Below are positions 53,667-53,687 of a stretch of 53,687 bases of DNA, piece after piece. The translations under genes and the position numbers were made by a program. The stretch comes from Brevibacterium luteolum. GTDB lineage: Bacteria > Actinomycetota > Actinomycetes > Actinomycetales > Brevibacteriaceae. Each line of letters begins with the position of its first letter. Positions within the stretch are counted from its first letter, which is position 1. The stretch is from NCBI RefSeq assembly GCF_013004595.1, contig NZ_JABEMC010000012.1, positions 1 through 53,687 on the forward strand, read 5' to 3'. The notes beneath the pieces are model-generated. The model was given only the letters and a program-made list of their open reading frames with translations, ran no database searches and had not been told where the DNA came from.

Positions 53667-53687
53667 AACCATGTGTGTTGCTGGTTT

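Overview
The window is chromosomal DNA of a high-GC Gram-positive bacterium (Actinobacteria). Gene content and order point this way: mfd-mazG-eno-ftsB-DUF501-ppx, prs-glmU-tRNA-Gln, purN-purH-DUF3017, rdgB-rph, DUF2017-clpS divergent from pncB, and a DUF3039-helicase pair. GTG starts and apparently leaderless promoters are common. The set looks Micrococcales-like, and Brevibacterium or a relative is my best guess, but the sequence alone does not prove the genus.

Layout. (1) 1-1626 holds nested insertion-sequence debris: the 3' end of one transposase, the 5' part of an IS30-type element, and an IS3 element whose orfB is cut by the IS30-type DNA. It abuts the 3' end of a tRNA-Leu(UAA) (1693-1769). 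(2) 1900-13787, minus strand, is a housekeeping run: ndh; a mycosin-like serine protease, ppx, DUF501, ftsB; enolase; a tyrosine phosphatase, mazG and mfd. (3) 13928-14626 encodes a rhomboid protease. (4) 14650-19375 is a cassette visibly poorer in GC than its neighbours: a LysR regulator, a DUF3100 membrane protein with a small membrane partner, a 3-hydroxyisobutyrate-dehydrogenase-like enzyme and an aldehyde dehydrogenase. The four structural genes overlap by 4-8 bases. Its right side is a 530-base gene-free stretch with a 29-bp tandem duplication and a large inverted repeat. (5) 19909-24226 holds pth, rplY, prs, glmU and tRNA-Gln. (6) 24302-27403 holds a small membrane protein and pcrA. (7) 27525-36533 holds a Rv0909-type small protein, DUF3017, purH, purN, DUF6350, a Pro/Gly-rich membrane-anchored protein and a three-gene ABC-2 exporter. 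(8) 36538-43153 is an oligopeptide-type ABC importer with an amidase gene at its end. (9) 43361-53038 holds a CPBP protease, rdgB, rph, a metallo-beta-lactamase-fold hydrolase, DUF2017, clpS, pncB, an SF2 helicase with DUF3039, a flavin reductase and gdhA. (10) The right edge carries a 5S rRNA on the minus strand, so an rRNA operon lies just outside.

The genes form several working units: NTP and RNA quality control (mazG, rdgB, rph, mfd, pcrA, pth), PRPP/purine/NAD supply (prs, purN, purH, pncB), cell-envelope precursor synthesis and division (glmU, ftsB), and nutrient uptake (amidase plus ABC importer, gdhA). The least understood unit is the lower-GC cassette at 14.65-19.4 kb. It looks like a LysR-controlled uptake-and-oxidation pathway for a small hydroxy- or carboxylic acid, substrate unknown.

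A recurring signal is a -10 hexamer (TANNNT) 6-8 bases before a start codon with no ribosome-binding site. It supports leaderless transcripts for about ten genes and decides several starts. No CRISPR array, prophage or complete defence system was seen.
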